A stretch of 64,000 nt of DNA from Aquipseudomonas alcaligenes (GTDB lineage Bacteria > Pseudomonadota > Gammaproteobacteria > Pseudomonadales > Pseudomonadaceae): NCBI RefSeq assembly GCF_003205495.1, contig NZ_QJRX01000002.1:1-64000 (forward strand), given 5' to 3'. A program made the position numbers and the translations under genes. Below, piece after piece: positions 43,825-53,284 of this stretch; the stretch's first letter is position 1, and the number at the start of each line of letters is the position of its first letter. The notes beneath the pieces are model-generated. The model did no database searches and was not told the DNA's origin. It saw only the letters and a program-made list of their open reading frames with translations.

Positions 43825-43886
43825 GGCGCGCCTCTGATGCGGGAATAGGCGAAAGCCTTCCGAGGAAGAGATTGGAAGCTCGTCGT

Positions 43887-43962
<76 letters not shown>

Positions 43963-43971
43963 ACTTCCAGG

Positions 43972-44048
43972 CGGGGTATAGCGCAGTCCGGTAGCGCGCC
44001 TGCTTTGGGAGCAGGATGTCGGGAGTTCGAATCTCTCTACCCCGACCA
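43972..44048 (+). tRNA. tRNA-Pro (TGG)
   Basis: 77 nt including CCA. The acceptor CGGGGTA pairs with TACCCCG, the anticodon loop is TTTGGGA, and the T-loop is TTCGAAT. It lies 9 bp after tRNA-Asn. Confidence 0.96.
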
Positions 44049-44052
44049 TCAT

Positions 44053-44128
44053 GGGTCGTTAGCTCAGTCGGTAGAGCAGTTGGCTTTTAACCAATTGGTC
44101 GTAGGTTCGAATCCTACACGACCCACCA
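44053..44128 (+). tRNA. tRNA-Lys (TTT)
   Basis: 76 nt including CCA. The acceptor GGGTCGT pairs with ACGACCC, the anticodon loop is CTTTTAA, and the T-loop is TTCGAAT. It lies 4 bp after tRNA-Pro, ending the cluster. Confidence 0.96.
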
Positions 44129-44143
44129 TGATTCAAGACAAAG

Positions 44144-44167
44144 AGCCCGCCTAGCGCGGGCTTTTTG
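44144..44167 (+). terminator. Terminator of the tRNA cluster
   Basis: AGCCCGC and GCGGGCT (44144-44150 with 44156-44162), followed by TTTTTG. Confidence 0.87.
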
Positions 44168-44247
44168 TTGTCTGCCATCCAGGGCGACCCCTGCGGGCCA
44201 TATTGGTTGCCTGGCGGAGAATGGGGCGGCGCACCGCCCCTTTCGTT

Positions 44248-45543
44248 TCAGTGCAGCTTCAGGCGTGGCTCGGTGCTGCGGCCGATGCGGTCGCCGAGCA
44301 TCAGCAGGGCGGTACGCAGCGTGCCGTAAAGCGCCATCTGGTGCATGCGGTACAGCGACACGTAGAACATCCGCGCCAGCCAGCCCTCCAGCTTCACGCT
44401 GCCCATCAGATTGCCCATCAGGTTGCCCACCGCCGAGAAGCGCGACAGCGAGATCAGCGAGCCGTAGTCGCGGTAGCGGAATTCCGGCAGCGCCTGGCCG
44501 TCCAGGCGCAGCCTTAGCGCCTTGGCCAGCAGCGAGGCCTGCTGGTGCGCGGCCTGGGCGCGCGGCGGCACGTTGCGTTCGCCTTCGCCGAGCGGGCAGG
44601 CGGCGCAGTCGCCAAAGGCGAAGATGTTGTCGTCCAGGGTGGTTTGCAGGGTTGGGCGCACCAGCAGCTGGTTGATGCGATTGCTTTCCAGGCCATCCAG
44701 GCTGCCGAGGAAGGCCGGTGCGCGAATGCCGGCGGCCCACACCTTGAGACTGGCGGGAATCTCCATGCCCTGAGCGGTGATCAGCGCCTCGGCGTTGACC
44801 TGGCTCACCGCCGTGCCGGTCAGCACGGTCACGCCGAGCTTCTCCAGGGTCCTGTGCACCGGCCCGCTGATGCGCTCCGGCAGCGCCGGCAGCACGCGCG
44901 GGCCGGCCTCGATCAGGGTGATGCGCATGTTCTGCGGCTGGATGCGGTCCAGGCCGTAGGCGGCCAGCTCGTGGGCGGCGTGGTGCAGCTCGGCGGCCAG
45001 CTCCACGCCGGTGGCGCCGGCGCCGACGATGGCGATGCTGATGCGGCTGTCGTCGCTCTTGCCGGCATGGGCGCGCAGGTAGTGGCTGAGCATCTGCCGG
45101 TGGAAGCGCTCGGCCTGCTCGCGGGTATCGAGGAAGATGCAGTGCTCGGCGGCACCGGGGGTGCCGAAGTCGTTGGTGGTGCTGCCGACGGCGATCACCA
45201 GGCTGTCGTAGGCCAGTTCGCGTTCGGGCAGCAGCTCGCCGCCGTCCTCGTCGAGGGTGGCGGCCAGGCGGATCACCTGGCGCGCGCGATCCAGGCCGCT
45301 CATGCGCCCGAGCTGGAACTCGAAGTGGTTCCATTTGCCCTGGGCCACGTAGTTCAGCTCGTCCTCGGAGGAGTTCAGCGAGCCGGCGGCGACTTCGTGC
45401 AGCAGCGGCTTCCAGATGTGGGTGAGGTTGGCGTCGACCAGCACGATGCTGGCTCGTTTGCGTTTGCCCAGGGTCCTACCCAGGCGGGTAGCAAGCTCCA
45501 AGCCGCCGGCGCCGCCGCCGACGATCACGATGCGATGGGTCAT
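44248..45543 (-). CDS. ndh: Type II NADH:quinone dehydrogenase (Ndh)
   Basis: A 431-residue membrane-associated flavoprotein that passes electrons from NADH to ubiquinone without pumping protons. Two Rossmann motifs are seen: IVIVGGGAGGLELA at the N terminus for FAD and IAIVGAGATGVELA near residue 170 for NADH. IFAFGDCAA in the FAD-closing region and a hydrophobic/amphipathic C terminus are typical of NDH-2. It matches the P. aeruginosa ndh position. It is followed (upstream on the minus strand) by the DUF3094 gene and may be cotranscribed with it. Confidence 0.93.
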   Translation of the reverse strand: MTHRIVIVGGGAGGLELATRLGRTLGKRKRASIVLVDANLTHIWKPLLHEVAAGSLNSSEDELNYVAQGKWNHFEFQLGRMSGLDRARQVIRLAATLDEDGGELLPERELAYDSLVIAVGSTTNDFGTPGAAEHCIFLDTREQAERFHRQMLSHYLRAHAGKSDDSRISIAIVGAGATGVELAAELHHAAHELAAYGLDRIQPQNMRITLIEAGPRVLPALPERISGPVHRTLEKLGVTVLTGTAVSQVNAEALITAQGMEIPASLKVWAAGIRAPAFLGSLDGLESNRINQLLVRPTLQTTLDDNIFAFGDCAACPLGEGERNVPPRAQAAHQQASLLAKALRLRLDGQALPEFRYRDYGSLISLSRFSAVGNLMGNLMGSVKLEGWLARMFYVSLYRMHQMALYGTLRTALLMLGDRIGRSTEPRLKLH

Positions 45544-45603
45544 GGGGATATCTCACAAGGCTTGAGGAAAGCGGTAGGCCCGGCTGGGCGAGCGCGAGGC
45601 AGC

Positions 45604-45777
45604 TCATAGCACCAGTCCGGCGAGCAGGCGGGAGAGCAGGCCGAGGCCGATCGTCACGGCGATTACCAGCAGCAGGAGAAACCAGGGGCGGAACGGCTTG
45701 CGTTGCACCTGATGCTGCGGAGCGCTGAGGTACTGCTCGACGCGCTGCTGGTCTTCCGGGCTGAGGCGGCTGGACAT
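45604..45777 (-). CDS. DUF3094 small membrane protein
   Basis: A 57-residue protein that I translated directly: it begins MSSRLSPEDQQRVEQYL, continues with a short basic linker, and has one C-terminal membrane helix (FLLLLVIAVTIGLGLLS). This fits the DUF3094 family of short Pseudomonas proteins. Function unknown. It lies 60 bp upstream of ndh in the same direction. Confidence 0.82.
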   Translation of the reverse strand: MSSRLSPEDQQRVEQYLSAPQHQVQRKPFRPWFLLLLVIAVTIGLGLLSRLLAGLVL

Positions 45778-45820
45778 GGCGGTTTTCTCTCCGAGGATGC
45801 GGCCATTCTAGACGGGCGGC

Positions 45821-46303
45821 TCACAGGGGCTCAATGCGGACGTGGTCGTCCAGGCGAATGACGCCGCCGGCGATGACCCGGGCGGTGATGCCGCCGTGAC
45901 CGCGCATGGCCTGGAAGGTACCGGGGCCCAGTCGCTCCTCCAAGCGGGCACAGGGCTGGCACCAGCCGGTGGTTTCCAGCAGCGCCTGGCCGATGTGAAA
46001 GCGCCGGCCCTTGAGGCTGAACAGGTTGATGCCGCTGACGGCGATGTTGCGGCGCAGGTCGGCCGGGGCGATCTCGCGTCCGAGCAGGGCGCTGACCACC
46101 GCCAGGTGCTCCCACTGGATCAGCGTCACCTGTCTGGCGTTGCGCGGGCCCGGGCGGGCATGGTCGCCGGTCAGCCCGGCCTCGCGCCTGGCCTCCACGG
46201 CGTCGAGCTCGAGCATGGCGCCGCGCGCCTGCGGGCGTACGCCGAGCCAGCGCACCCGGCCCTGCTGCGGCACCGCGGCGAGCAGCTCCTGCAGCGGGCT
46301 CAC
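45821..46303 (-). CDS. MOSC domain protein
   Basis: A 160-residue MOSC-domain protein. MOSC domains bind or transfer sulfur or molybdenum-cofactor groups; the conserved Cys is seen in TGWCQPC near residue 115. Other landmarks are [22 protein letters not shown], split here over the core, and ALLGREI. The GTG start at 46303 overlaps the stop of the DUF1780 gene (GTGA). The frame continues upstream far beyond any plausible start. Substrate unknown. Confidence 0.85.
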   Translation of the reverse strand: MSPLQELLAAVPQQGRVRWLGVRPQARGAMLELDAVEARREAGLTGDHARPGPRNARQVTLIQWEHLAVVSALLGREIAPADLRRNIAVSGINLFSLKGRRFHIGQALLETTGWCQPCARLEERLGPGTFQAMRGHGGITARVIAGGVIRLDDHVRIEPL

Positions 46304-46926
46304 AGGCTGATGCCCACGTCGAACAGCACGGTGCGGCCCAGGTTGTGGCGCAGGAAGTCCGGGGCATCGCGGTGGGCGAACAGCACCCGGGCGTAGTTGG
46401 GGCCGACCAGCGAGAGCGAGCGCCAGCCCTGGCGCAGGTATTCCCCGGGAGGCGGGAAGGGGCTGTTGAAGTCGGGTATGTCGCGCTTGAGGTTGACGTA
46501 GGCCAGCAGGTCCAGCTCGCTCAGGTCGAGGCCGCGTTCGCGGTAGTTGTGCGCCTTCTTGCGCAGGGTCGGCGCCAGGCGTGCCTGCAGTTCGGCGGCC
46601 GGGATGCGCCGCGGGCGCGCCTCGCGGCGCAGCAGCTGGCTGAGGGAGAGGGCGCTGCGGCGGCGCTGCAGTTCTTCGCGCCACTCGTCGTTGAGTCGGC
46701 GGCCGTGGTCGAGGACGAAGAACACCTCGAAGTTGGCATCGCGGAACAGCACGTCCGGTGGCTCCTGGCCGGCGGCGAATTCGTCCTGCCGGTGGCGCTG
46801 GTTGAGCGCCAGCAACAGGCGCTGGCAGACCCAGCGCTCGCGTTCCCACTTGCGCGCGTTGGAGAGAAAGGCGTTGGCCTGTTCGGCCTGGCGAGTGAGC
46901 AGGCGCAGGTAGTCGGCGTCGTCCAT
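46300..46926 (-). CDS. DUF1780 family protein
   Basis: A 208-residue cytoplasmic protein of the DUF1780 family, listed in Pfam as a putative endonuclease without proof, as I recall. It begins [22 protein letters not shown] and contains [22 protein letters not shown] and a C-terminal [10 protein letters not shown]. The start at 46926 is the family start. It is coupled to the MOSC gene by a GTGA overlap and is divergent from a GNAT gene. Confidence 0.8.
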   Translation of the reverse strand: MDDADYLRLLTRQAEQANAFLSNARKWERERWVCQRLLLALNQRHRQDEFAAGQEPPDVLFRDANFEVFFVLDHGRRLNDEWREELQRRRSALSLSQLLRREARPRRIPAAELQARLAPTLRKKAHNYRERGLDLSELDLLAYVNLKRDIPDFNSPFPPPGEYLRQGWRSLSLVGPNYARVLFAHRDAPDFLRHNLGRTVLFDVGISL

Positions 46927-46998
46927 GGGCGCAGCATAGCGCAAAAGCCGTGCGCATCCCGGCGGTGTAAACTGCAGCGGCCAGCCCCGGGAGTTTCC

Positions 46999-47424
46999 AT
47001 GCAGATCCGTGCCATCAGCCCCGCCGATCATGCCGCGTTGCTCGACCTGTGGCGTCGCACGCCCGGGCTGTGCGTGCGCGCCGAGGATGCCTACGAGCCT
47101 TTCTGCCGCTACCTGGCGCGCAACCCGGAGCTGAGCCTGCTGGCGGAGGTCGACGGGCAGCTGGCCGGCTGCCTGCTGGTCGGCCACGACGGTCGGCGCG
47201 GCTACCTGCAGCACCTGGTGGTCGACATGCCCTGGCGCGGGCGCGGCCTGGCGCGGGCGCTGCTCGACGAGGCGCTGAGCAGGCTGGCGGCGCTCGGCGT
47301 GGGCAAGTCCCACGTCTTCGTCCTGCGCGATGCGCCCGTGGCCCTGGCCTTCTGGCAGGCGCAGCGGGGCTGGGGCGAGCGCAGGGATATCCAGGTCTTC
47401 TCTACGCAGGGTGGCGCCGGATGA
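46999..47424 (+). CDS. GNAT family N-acetyltransferase
   Basis: A 141-residue GNAT enzyme. The acetyl-CoA-binding motif A is visible as [20 protein letters not shown] (RGRGLA in place of the classical RxxGxG/A) near residue 75, with the terminal strand [12 protein letters not shown]. The acceptor is unknown. A GGGAG ribosome binding site precedes the start. Its stop overlaps the ATG of the permease gene (ATGA), so the two are coupled. Confidence 0.85.
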   Translation: MQIRAISPADHAALLDLWRRTPGLCVRAEDAYEPFCRYLARNPELSLLAEVDGQLAGCLLVGHDGRRGYLQHLVVDMPWRGRGLARALLDEALSRLAALGVGKSHVFVLRDAPVALAFWQAQRGWGERRDIQVFSTQGGAG

Positions 47425-48107
47425 TCGCGGCCGAGCTGCTGCTGCCCACCACGCTGTGGCTGGGCTGGCTGGTCTACCTGGGCGTGCTGCTGTGGGCGTG
47501 CTGGCGCACGCCCTGGGTCGAGCTGCTCAGCGACCAGCGCCGCCAGCACCTCCTGTTCGGCACCATGCTGGCGCTGTTCCTGCTGTGGCTGGTACGGCGC
47601 GACTTCGCCTCCGGCCTGTCCTTCCATTTCATCGGCATGACGGCGGTGACCCTGCTGCTCGACTGGCCACTGGCCGTGCTCTGCGGCCTGGCTGCGCAGC
47701 TCGGCCTGCTGGCCCTGGGCCGGCTGGATTTCGCCGCGCTGGGGGTCAATGGCCTGCTGCTGGTGGCCGTGCCGGTGCTGATCACCGAATTCTGTGCCTT
47801 GCAGGTGGAGCGTCGGCAACCGCGCAACCTGTTCGTCTACATCTTCTGCTGCGGCTTCTTCCCCGCGGCGCTGACGGCGCTGGCCTGCCTGCTCGGCGGG
47901 CTGGCGCTGCTCTGGCACGACGGACTCTATGCGATGCCGCCCTGGCTGGAGGACTTCGTCGGCTACCTGTGGCTGGTGATGTTTCCCGAGGCCTTCATCA
48001 ACGGCATGCTGGTCACCGGCCTGGTGGTGTTCTACCCGGACTGGCTGGAGACCTTCAATCGCACGCGCTACCTGTCCGCGCCCTGGAAAGACAGCGATCC
48101 GCCGTGA
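47421..48107 (+). CDS. Energy-coupling factor ABC transporter permease (CbiM-like)
   Basis: A 228-residue integral membrane protein with about six hydrophobic segments. It carries the CbiM/CbiL-type patterns [19 protein letters not shown] and a terminal [19 protein letters not shown]. CbiM proteins are the substrate-capture part of nickel/cobalt ECF transporters. No CbiN, CbiQ or CbiO gene lies nearby, so it is an orphan here. It is coupled to the GNAT gene. Substrate unassigned. Confidence 0.8.
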   Translation: MIAAELLLPTTLWLGWLVYLGVLLWACWRTPWVELLSDQRRQHLLFGTMLALFLLWLVRRDFASGLSFHFIGMTAVTLLLDWPLAVLCGLAAQLGLLALGRLDFAALGVNGLLLVAVPVLITEFCALQVERRQPRNLFVYIFCCGFFPAALTALACLLGGLALLWHDGLYAMPPWLEDFVGYLWLVMFPEAFINGMLVTGLVVFYPDWLETFNRTRYLSAPWKDSDPP

Positions 48108-48144
48108 TGGCGGATCATCGCTGGCGCTGATGTCGCCGCCCGGG

Positions 48145-48158
48145 CTGACCTGGATCAA
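48145..48158. promoter_or_regulatory. Possible Anr/Dnr (FNR-type) box
   Basis: CTGACCTGGATCAA resembles the FNR-family palindrome TTGAT-N4-ATCAA, with a full right half and an imperfect left half. It lies 55 bp before the start of the small gene at 48213. Confidence 0.35.
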
Positions 48159-48212
48159 GCGTCGGCTGCTGCTACCCGGCACGCTGGGGGAAAACGGACG
48201 GAGGACAACAGC

Positions 48213-48428
48213 ATGACGGTGCACCGATGGGCGCGGGAAGAGCTGGAGGCCAGCTTGCGGCGGGCGCAGGAGCGGGGCTTCGATCCGCTGCTGAGCCTGC
48301 GCGCGCTGCTCAGCGAGGTGGTGGAGCTGAACCGCCTGGAGCGCGAGCCTGGCGACCTGGCGCAGGAGCTGCAGTTCCTTGCCGACAATCTCGACCCGGA
48401 GCGCGACTACGCCTTCATGCGCCCCTGA
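48213..48428 (+). CDS. Conserved hypothetical protein, 71 residues
   Basis: A small, predicted all-helical, charged cytoplasmic protein (MTVHRWAREELEASLRRAQ, then LLSEVVELNRLEREPGDLA). I do not recognise a family. GGAGG eight bases before the ATG is a good ribosome binding site. The gene ends 3 bp before the convergent yacG stop. The position matches a hypothetical gene found beside yacG in P. aeruginosa (PA4531 region). An Anr-like box upstream suggests oxygen-dependent expression. Confidence 0.7.
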   Translation: MTVHRWAREELEASLRRAQERGFDPLLSLRALLSEVVELNRLEREPGDLAQELQFLADNLDPERDYAFMRP

Positions 48429-48431
48429 GGT

Positions 48432-48626
48432 TCAGTGTTCGCGTGGTGGCAGGTCGTCCGAGAAGGGCGAGTCCTCCAGCGAATCGCCGGGGATGGCGTG
48501 GGCCTCGGAGGCCCAGGCGCCCAGGTCGATCAGCTTGCAGCGCTCGCTGCAGAAGGGCCGGAAGGGGCTCTGCGGCCCCCATTCCACCGGCGCGCCGCAG
48601 GTCGGGCATTCCACGGTAGTGCTCAT
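48432..48626 (-). CDS. yacG: DNA gyrase inhibitor YacG
   Basis: A 64-residue zinc protein that binds GyrB and blocks DNA binding by gyrase in E. coli. The C4 site is seen as CPTC near residue 7 and CSERC near residue 26, with an acidic C-terminal tail. Its ATG overlaps the coaE stop (ATGA), in the conserved pilD-coaE-yacG order. Confidence 0.93.
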   Translation of the reverse strand: MSTTVECPTCGAPVEWGPQSPFRPFCSERCKLIDLGAWASEAHAIPGDSLEDSPFSDDLPPREH

Positions 48627-49234
48627 GGCTGGCCTCCGCGCAGGGTCAGGTAGAAGTCATGCAGGCGCTCGACCTCGCGTTTCAGCCAGGCCAGGTCGCG
48701 GTCGTTGAGCAGCACGTCGTGGGCGTGGCGCAGGCGCTCTTCGCGGCTGGCCTGGGCCTTGAGGATGGCGCGGATCTGCTCCTCGGAGCTGGCGTCGCGG
48801 GCCATGCTGCGCTGCAGCTGCAGTTCCTCCGGGGCGTCCACCACCAGCACCCGCTGGGTCATGCGGTGCTGGCCGGACTCCACCAGCAGCGGCGACACCA
48901 GGATGGCGTAGGGCGATTCGGCGCGGCTCAGGTACTGGTCGATTTCCTGGAAGATCAGCGGATGCAGCAGGCTCTCCAGCCAGCGTCGCTGCGCCTCGTC
49001 CTGGAACACCCGCTGGCGCAGGGCGGCGCGGTCGAGCGTGCCGTCGGCCTGCAGAACCTGCGGGCCGAAACGCTCGACGATACGCGCCAGGGCCGGACGC
49101 CCCGGCTCCACCACCCAGCGGGCGGCCTGGTCGGCATCCACCAGGTGCACGCCGAGGTCGATGAAATGCTGGGCAACGGCGCTCTTGCCGCTGCCGATGC
49201 CGCCCGTGAGGCCGAGAATCCAGGGTTTGTTCAT
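48623..49234 (-). CDS. coaE: Dephospho-CoA kinase
   Basis: The last step of coenzyme A synthesis. The 203 residues show the P-loop [11 protein letters not shown] near residue 10 and the [10 protein letters not shown] segment. It overlaps pilD by 4 bp and yacG by 4 bp, forming a translationally coupled pilD-coaE-yacG run downstream of pilBC. Confidence 0.95.
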   Translation of the reverse strand: MNKPWILGLTGGIGSGKSAVAQHFIDLGVHLVDADQAARWVVEPGRPALARIVERFGPQVLQADGTLDRAALRQRVFQDEAQRRWLESLLHPLIFQEIDQYLSRAESPYAILVSPLLVESGQHRMTQRVLVVDAPEELQLQRSMARDASSEEQIRAILKAQASREERLRHAHDVLLNDRDLAWLKREVERLHDFYLTLRGGQP

Positions 49235-50103
49235 TTGAAACCGGCGAACTGCAGATAGGTCCCGGTTATTTGATCACCCCAGAGCAATGCGATCCAGCCG
49301 GCGATGGCCAGGTAGGGGCCGAAGGGGATGGGCGTGCTGGTCTCCTGGTTGCGCAGGCGCAGCAGGATCACCCCGAGCACGGCGCCGACCAGCGACGACA
49401 GCAGGATGGTCAGCGGCAGTATCTGCCAGCCCCCCCAGGCGCCGAGCATGGCCAGCAGCTTAAAGTCGCCATAGCCCATGCCCTCCTTGCCGGTCACCAG
49501 CTTGAACAGCCAGTACACCGACCACAGGCTCAGATAGCCGCCGATGGCGCCCCACAGAGCGTCTTCCAGGCTGGTGAACAGGCCGAAGTGGTTGGCGATC
49601 AGTCCCAGCCAGAGCAGCGGCAGCACCAGGGAGTCCGGCAGCAGCTGGTGATCGCAGTCGATCAGGCTCATCGCCAGCAGGCCCCAGGTCAGCACCAGCA
49701 CCCCGGCCGCCTGCCAGCCGAAACCGTAGTGGAAGGCGACATAGCCGGACAGCAGCCCGCAGGCCAGCTCGACCAGCGGGTAGCGCGGGCTGATCGGCGC
49801 ATTGCAGCCTGCGCACTTGCCGCGCAGTGCCAGGTAACTGAGCAGCGGGATGTTCTCCCAGGCGCGGATCTGGTGGCCGCAATGAGGGCAGCAGGAGTTC
49901 GGCAGGAGCAGGTTGAAGGTGCCCTGCGCCGGCTCCTCAGGCAGTTCCAGGATCTCGCGCGCCTGCTGGCGCCAGTCGCGCTGCATCATCACCGGCAGGC
50001 GATAGATCACCACATTGAGGAAGCTGCCGATGATCAGGCCGAGCAGGGTGACGGATAAGACAAAGGCCGGCAGATTGCCGGCCAGGAAGGAAGGTAGCGA
50101 CAT
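49231..50103 (-). CDS. pilD: Prepilin peptidase/N-methyltransferase PilD
   Basis: An inner-membrane aspartic protease that cuts prepilin leaders and methylates the new N terminus. The 290 residues equal PAO1 PilD in length. The zinc tetracysteine is Cys72/Cys75 and Cys97/Cys100 (CPHC and CAGC). The catalytic Asp149 (IDCDHQ) and Asp213 (GYGDFK) are in the canonical positions. It must process all pilins in this window, including the short PilA-N (leader MSKKVQKG) and FimT with its Ala at -1. It overlaps pilC by one base. Confidence 0.96.
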   Translation of the reverse strand: MSLPSFLAGNLPAFVLSVTLLGLIIGSFLNVVIYRLPVMMQRDWRQQAREILELPEEPAQGTFNLLLPNSCCPHCGHQIRAWENIPLLSYLALRGKCAGCNAPISPRYPLVELACGLLSGYVAFHYGFGWQAAGVLVLTWGLLAMSLIDCDHQLLPDSLVLPLLWLGLIANHFGLFTSLEDALWGAIGGYLSLWSVYWLFKLVTGKEGMGYGDFKLLAMLGAWGGWQILPLTILLSSLVGAVLGVILLRLRNQETSTPIPFGPYLAIAGWIALLWGDQITGTYLQFAGFK

Positions 50104-51326
50104 CAGCCGATTACACCGCCCAGGCTGAAGATCGGCAGGTACATGGCGATGATCAGGCCGCCGACCAGCACGCCCAACACGGCCATGATCAGGGGCTCTA
50201 GTAGGGTTGTCAGGTTGTCCACAGCATTGTCGACTTCTGCTTCATAGTAAGAAGCGACTTTATCTAGCATTTCATCGAGCGCACCAGACTCTTCGCCGAT
50301 GGCAGTCATCTGGGTTGCCATTGCCGGGAATACACCTGTAGTGCGCATAGAAAAGTTCAGCTGCATGCCTGTGGAAACATCCTGCTTGATCTTGTTCACC
50401 GCATTTCGGAATACCACGTTGCCGGTGGCGCCTGATACAGAGTCCAGTGCGTCGACTAGCGGCACGCCTGCAGAAAAGGTGGTTGCGAGTGTTCGACCGA
50501 AGCGCGCCACTACAGACTTGTAGAGAATGTCGCCGAAGATAGGAAGTTTAAGAAGTGTCCTGTCCATACCGTCGCGGAATTTTTCGCTGCTCTGGTGAAG
50601 CTTCTTAAAGCCGAAGCCGAAGGCGAAAATGCCGATCAGGAATGCAAACCACCATGCCTGTAGGAATTCGGACATATGAATGACCATCATGGTGAAGGCC
50701 GGTAACTCGGCACCAAAGCCGGCAAAGACACCCTGGAATGTCGGCACAACCTTGATCAGCAGAATTGCGGTAACAATCACCGCAACCACTATCACGGCGA
50801 TCGGGTAGGTCATTGCCTTTTTTATCTTTGCCTTGAGTGCTTCGGTCTTTTCTTTATAGGTGGCGATACGGTCCAGCAACTGTTCCAGAGAGCCTGACTG
50901 CTCGCCTGAGTCAACTAGGTTGCAATATAGATCGTCGAAGTAAAGCGGGAACTTGCGCAGGGAATTGGCAAGGCTGTTACCAGCGGCTACCTCCTGTTTA
51001 ATGTTCTCGATCAGGGTGCGCATGTTGGCGTTTTCGACTCCATCGGCGATGATGTCGAAGGATTGGAGCAAGGGAACGCCTGCTCCCATCATGGTTGCCA
51101 TCTGCCTGGTGAACAGGCAAATGTCCATAGGTTTGATTTTCTTGCCGGCGCCGCCAAAGAGTGGTTTGGGTTTTTTCTTGACCTTTTCGGCGGCGATGCC
51201 CTGTGAGCGAAGTTGCGCTCGCACCAGCGCGATCGATGTGCTGTTGGTCTCGCCCTTCAGCTTGTTGCCTCTCTTGTCCTTGCCCTCCCATTGGAAGGTG
51301 CTGGTCTTGAGCGCTTTATCCGCCAT
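50103..51326 (-). CDS. pilC: Type IV pilus platform protein PilC
   Basis: The inner-membrane rotor/platform that engages PilB and PilT. The 407 residues have two GspF domains (about residues 70-195 and 275-397), each with conserved membrane segments (for example YPIAVIVVAVIVTAILLIKVV and the C-terminal LEPLIMAVLGVLVGGLIIAMYLP region). G+C is lower than in the neighbouring pilD. It sits 6 bp downstream of pilB. Confidence 0.95.
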   Translation of the reverse strand: MADKALKTSTFQWEGKDKRGNKLKGETNSTSIALVRAQLRSQGIAAEKVKKKPKPLFGGAGKKIKPMDICLFTRQMATMMGAGVPLLQSFDIIADGVENANMRTLIENIKQEVAAGNSLANSLRKFPLYFDDLYCNLVDSGEQSGSLEQLLDRIATYKEKTEALKAKIKKAMTYPIAVIVVAVIVTAILLIKVVPTFQGVFAGFGAELPAFTMMVIHMSEFLQAWWFAFLIGIFAFGFGFKKLHQSSEKFRDGMDRTLLKLPIFGDILYKSVVARFGRTLATTFSAGVPLVDALDSVSGATGNVVFRNAVNKIKQDVSTGMQLNFSMRTTGVFPAMATQMTAIGEESGALDEMLDKVASYYEAEVDNAVDNLTTLLEPLIMAVLGVLVGGLIIAMYLPIFSLGGVIG

Positions 51327-51332
51327 TTTGTT

Positions 51333-53045
51333 TTAATCCTTGGTCACGCGGTTGATTTCCTCGAGGCTGGTCAGGCCTTGTATGGCCTTGAGTAGGCCCG
51401 AGGTGCGCAGGTCGTTGAAGCCGTCTTTGCGCATCTGGTCGGCGATATCTATGGAGTTGCCTTCTTCCATGATAATCCGCTGAAGCGCTGGCGTGTTTTT
51501 AACCACTTCATAAATCCCTACGCGCCCTTTGTAGCCGCCTTTGCAGTGATCGCAGCCAGCTGGGCCATAGAGCTTGAATGTGCCAACCCGTTCAGCAGGA
51601 AATCCCTCTGCGATCTGTACCTCGGGTGGAATGCTCACTTCCTTCTTGCAGTTGCTACACAGCTTGCGGGCCAGTCGTTGGGCGATGATCAGGTTGACCG
51701 AGGTGGCGATGTTGAAGGAGGGGACGCCCATATTGCGCAGGCGGGTGAGGGTTTCTGCTGCGCTGTTGGTGTGAAGGGTAGACATTACCATGTGACCAGT
51801 CTGGGCTGCCTTGATGGCGATTGATGCGGTTTCCAGGTCGCGGATCTCGCCGACCATGATCACATCCGGGTCCTGGCGCAGGAAGGCTCGTAGCGCCTGG
51901 GCGAAGTCCATACCCTGCTTGGGGTTGACGTTGACCTGGTTGATGCCTTCCAGGTTGATCTCCACTGGGTCTTCGGCGGTGGAGATGTTCACGTCCACCG
52001 TGTTGAGAATGTTCAGGCCGGTATAGAGCGATACCGTTTTCCCCGAACCGGTGGGGCCGGTGACCAGAATCATCCCCTGGGGTTTGGCCAGGGCATCCAT
52101 GTAGAGTTGCTTCTGGTCTTCCTCATAGCCCAGTGCGTCAATCCCCATCTGCGCGCTGGAGGGGTCGAGAATACGCATGACGATTTTCTCACCCCAGAGG
52201 GTCGGGCAGGTGTTGACGCGGAAGTCGATGGCCTTGGTCTTCGAGATTTTCATCTTGATTCGGCCGTCTTGCGGCTTGCGCCGTTCGGATATGTCCATGC
52301 TGGCCATGACCTTCAGGCGCGCCGAAATGCGGGAGGCCAGTTGAATGGGGGGCTTGGCCACCTCGTGCAGGACGCCGTCGGTACGGAAACGTACGCGATA
52401 CACTTTTTCATAGGGTTCGAAGTGCAGATCCGAGGACCCGCCCTTAATGGCATCCAGCAGCATCTTATTGACGAATTTGACCACTGGGGCATCGTCGGCA
52501 TCGCCGCCGGTAGAGTTGTCCTCCCGTTCTTGATCCCCGCTCTCGATTTCCAGGCCGTCTTCCAGATCGATGTCGCCCAGACCCTCCATGGTCTTGTTGT
52601 CGCTTTCGAAGTAGCGATCAATGGCGGCATCCAGGCGGTCATCCTGCACCAGTACCAATTCGGTGTTGAGCCCGGTGCTGAACTGGATGTCTGTTACCGC
52701 CTGCTGCAGGGTCGGGTCTGACATGCCTATATACAGCTTGTTGCCACGCTTCCACAGTGGCAAGGCGCGATGCTGGCGCGCCAGCTTCTCGCTGATCAGG
52801 TCTTTTGGTTGTTGATCTTTATCCAGTGCGCTCAGGTCAAAGTAGGGGACGCCGAACTGCTCGGCAGCCTGGCTGGCCAATGCGGTGCTGTTGACCAGTT
52901 TGTTTTGTACCAAATAGGTGACCAGTGGGATCTGGTTGCGCTGGGCTTGTTGAACCGCCCGGCCGGCGGTCGTTTCATCGATCAGTTCGGCCAGCACCAG
53001 TTGCCTGGCAAGGCCGGTCAGGACGGGAGAGTTGCTCATGGTCAT
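51333..53045 (-). CDS. pilB: Type IV pilus extension ATPase PilB
   Basis: A hexameric GspE-type ATPase powering pilus extension. The 570 residues have the N-terminal MshEN-type regulatory domain, Walker A GPTGSGKT, the Asp box, Walker B (PDVIMVGEIRDLET), the His box (TGHMVMSTLHTNSA) and the zinc tetracysteine (CSNC and CDHC). It is divergent from pilA, as in other Pseudomonas. ATG at 53045 or 53039 are both possible starts; the ribosome binding site is weak. Confidence 0.95.
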   Translation of the reverse strand: MTMSNSPVLTGLARQLVLAELIDETTAGRAVQQAQRNQIPLVTYLVQNKLVNSTALASQAAEQFGVPYFDLSALDKDQQPKDLISEKLARQHRALPLWKRGNKLYIGMSDPTLQQAVTDIQFSTGLNTELVLVQDDRLDAAIDRYFESDNKTMEGLGDIDLEDGLEIESGDQEREDNSTGGDADDAPVVKFVNKMLLDAIKGGSSDLHFEPYEKVYRVRFRTDGVLHEVAKPPIQLASRISARLKVMASMDISERRKPQDGRIKMKISKTKAIDFRVNTCPTLWGEKIVMRILDPSSAQMGIDALGYEEDQKQLYMDALAKPQGMILVTGPTGSGKTVSLYTGLNILNTVDVNISTAEDPVEINLEGINQVNVNPKQGMDFAQALRAFLRQDPDVIMVGEIRDLETASIAIKAAQTGHMVMSTLHTNSAAETLTRLRNMGVPSFNIATSVNLIIAQRLARKLCSNCKKEVSIPPEVQIAEGFPAERVGTFKLYGPAGCDHCKGGYKGRVGIYEVVKNTPALQRIIMEEGNSIDIADQMRKDGFNDLRTSGLLKAIQGLTSLEEINRVTKD

Positions 53046-53118
53046 GCCGCGTGGCTCGGATGCAAATGAATAGACTTATAACCGAGAAGCTTTGGGGCTG
53101 CTACTTGAAGGAGTGCGT

Positions 53119-53135
53119 GTGACGCTTATTGTCAC
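53119..53135. promoter_or_regulatory. Inverted repeat upstream of the pilin promoter
   Basis: GTGAC-N7-GTCAC, about 75-90 bp upstream of the -24 element. The position suits binding of an enhancer protein such as PilR, whose reported half-sites contain GTGTC-like sequence. Binding is inferred. Confidence 0.4.
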
Positions 53136-53207
53136 TTTTGGGCTGAATGGGGTTGGCTTGCTGGTGCTGGCGGCTACAACAGCTCCTCTAGTGAGGCGCT
53201 CGCGAGA

Positions 53208-53224
53208 TTGGCACGCGCTTTGTA
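53208..53224 (+). promoter_or_regulatory. Sigma-54 promoter of the split pilin operon
   Basis: TTGGCACGCGCTTTGTA fits the -24/-12 consensus TGGCAC-N5-TTGCA, with GG at 53210-53211 and GT instead of GC at -12. The predicted start point is near 53235. With pilSR in the same window this indicates RpoN/PilR control, as for pilA in P. aeruginosa. Confidence 0.8.
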
Positions 53225-53284
53225 TGTGTTACGTCAGACGAGGTGTTAAGCCTCGCTCCCCATGTCACCAGGAGACCATCTCAA

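Noticed and set aside
53243..53284. Upstream in-frame ATG giving a 14-residue longer pilin leader
   Set aside because: It has no ribosome binding site and would give a long, unusual leader. AGGAG sits correctly before the ATG at 53285, and MSKKVQKG is a normal 8-residue prepilin leader.
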